NCBI GenBank assembly: GCA_002786025.1
Contig: NHNW01000010.1
Coordinates: 496,001-560,000, forward strand
Direction: 5' to 3'
Length of the DNA: 64,000 nucleotides
Source: Zasmidium citrigriseum
Lineage: Eukaryota; Ascomycota; Dothideomycetes; Mycosphaerellales; Mycosphaerellaceae
The notes below the pieces were generated by a model. The model was not told the DNA's origin. It ran no database searches and was given only the letters and a program-made list of their open reading frames with translations. Positions 63,252-64,000 of the stretch are shown here, one piece after another (the stretch's first letter is position 1; every line of letters starts with the position of its first letter). The position numbers and the translations under genes are program-made.

Positions 63252-63970
63252 CTACTCGGTGGGATCCATACTAGGTGTCGCCTCTTCGTGATGCGGGTCC
63301 AGGATCAGGCCGAGCTCTGATGCCAGTAGCGAGGTGAGAGTGCTGTTGTCGCGAAGGTAGACCCACTCGCCCACGCCTCCGCCTTCTTTCTGATGCATGC
63401 CCTCGCCAGTCACCACCCAGTCGTAGCGCTTGGGTCCAGACAGGGGCGATGAGAGCCAGATCTGCTTGTTTGGTGGCTGCTTATTGATCACGTAGGTGCC
63501 ATTGGGAGGGAACGTGATCGTCAGCACGCCGGCCTAGATATCCGGTGTCAGTACTTTTGCATTTGTATTCCAATCTTTCATGCAGCTCCCGGGACGCATA
63601 CGCTGTATTCTACCTCCACGTCCTCTCTACCTTCTTGCAGCTGCTCCGCCTTCTCATTCAATGCATCCATGAACTCCTCTGAGCGGTCGTGGTACTCCTC
63701 ATCAGTGACCTCGGTCGGCTGGCTTGCGCGAGTAGCTTCTGATGCGTCCTCCTTCGGTGGTTGAGGCTCTTCGGTGTCTGGCATCAAACCAGCATGCGAG
63801 CTCCTCGTCGACGAAATCCATCGTGACTGCGATGCTTGTACTCTGACGACTCCAAGACGGCCAGCTGGTGCATTGAATTGGCGAACATTGGAGGGACGGA
63901 TGAGGACTCTGGTCCTTGATGCATTGGTGACGGTTTGGCGGATCAGGCGCCCTGCGGTTGGTGTCGACAT
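63252..63970 (-). CDS. YFH1: Mitochondrial frataxin
   Basis: Exons 63970-63602 and 63533-63252, with an intron at 63601-63534 (GTATGC...TCTAG, phase 0), give about 216 residues. Frataxin acts in the mitochondrial matrix, promoting iron-sulfur cluster assembly on the Nfs1/Isu complex. The first 60 residues are Arg-rich and Ser/Thr-rich, as expected for an import signal. The acidic ridge is in [21 protein letters not shown] and [10 protein letters not shown], and the strands [28 protein letters not shown] and RYDWV follow. The length is typical for fungi. Confidence 0.9.
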
Positions 63971-64000
63971 CTTCGCTGGATGCCGTGAACAAGGTGGTGG

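Noticed and set aside
1..64000. Secondary metabolite cluster or mobile element
   Set aside because: No polyketide synthase, NRPS, terpene synthase, transposase, reverse transcriptase or long terminal repeat was found; the genes are mainly housekeeping.

Overview
The window is nuclear DNA of a filamentous ascomycete (Pezizomycotina). Genes are dense and on both strands, with short GT-AG introns of about 47-65 bases, CTGAC/CTAAC-like branch sites and pyrimidine-rich 5' leaders. It carries genes typical of this group: palC, a cpcA-like bZIP gene, an Erg26-type sterol dehydrogenase, an MscS channel with an EF-hand and a Zn2Cys6 regulator. The style and protein sequences point to a Dothideomycete (Capnodiales/Mycosphaerellales-like), but that is inference. 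I see no rRNA, convincing tRNA, CRISPR array or transposon.

Layout. 0.8-9 kb: a SUZ-domain protein, a secreted alpha/beta hydrolase with a long PIR-like repeat tail, a small secreted protein and a START/SRPBCC-like protein. 9.5-16 kb: a C2H2 zinc-finger regulator whose coding region is broken into several open stretches by introns, a disordered basic protein and an IPA1/UBE3D-type E2-binding protein. 16-26 kb: Erg26-like, GNAT-like, NTF2-like, PalC and an APC permease. 26-36 kb: a degenerate-looking fungal regulator, a hotdog thioesterase, EMC3 and SPC2 head-to-head, a FAH-family enzyme and a secreted protein. 36-45 kb: several unnamed conserved proteins, a protein with repeated SANT-like units, a p24 cargo receptor and a beta-lactamase-fold hydrolase. 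45-64 kb: MscS channel, F-box protein, an EthD-like/alpha-beta hydrolase fusion, CK2 beta, a Zn2Cys6 regulator, prefoldin 5, the cpcA-like gene, DPH3 and frataxin.

Most genes are housekeeping and do not form one pathway. Local links are the shared EMC3/SPC2 promoter (both ER membrane-protein machinery) and the cpcA region, which has a TGACTCA site and upstream ORFs as in known general amino-acid control genes.

The most unusual locus is 3021-5892. A secreted serine hydrolase continues into 15 DGQ repeats that resemble yeast PIR cell-wall repeats. The repeats are spread over 13 short exons, nearly all internal ones 45-54 bases, each separated by an intron of about 50 bases. Every internal repeat exon is a multiple of three and every intron there is phase 1, so the tail could change length by exon skipping, duplication or loss without breaking the frame. 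All splice sites were read by eye and need RNA support.
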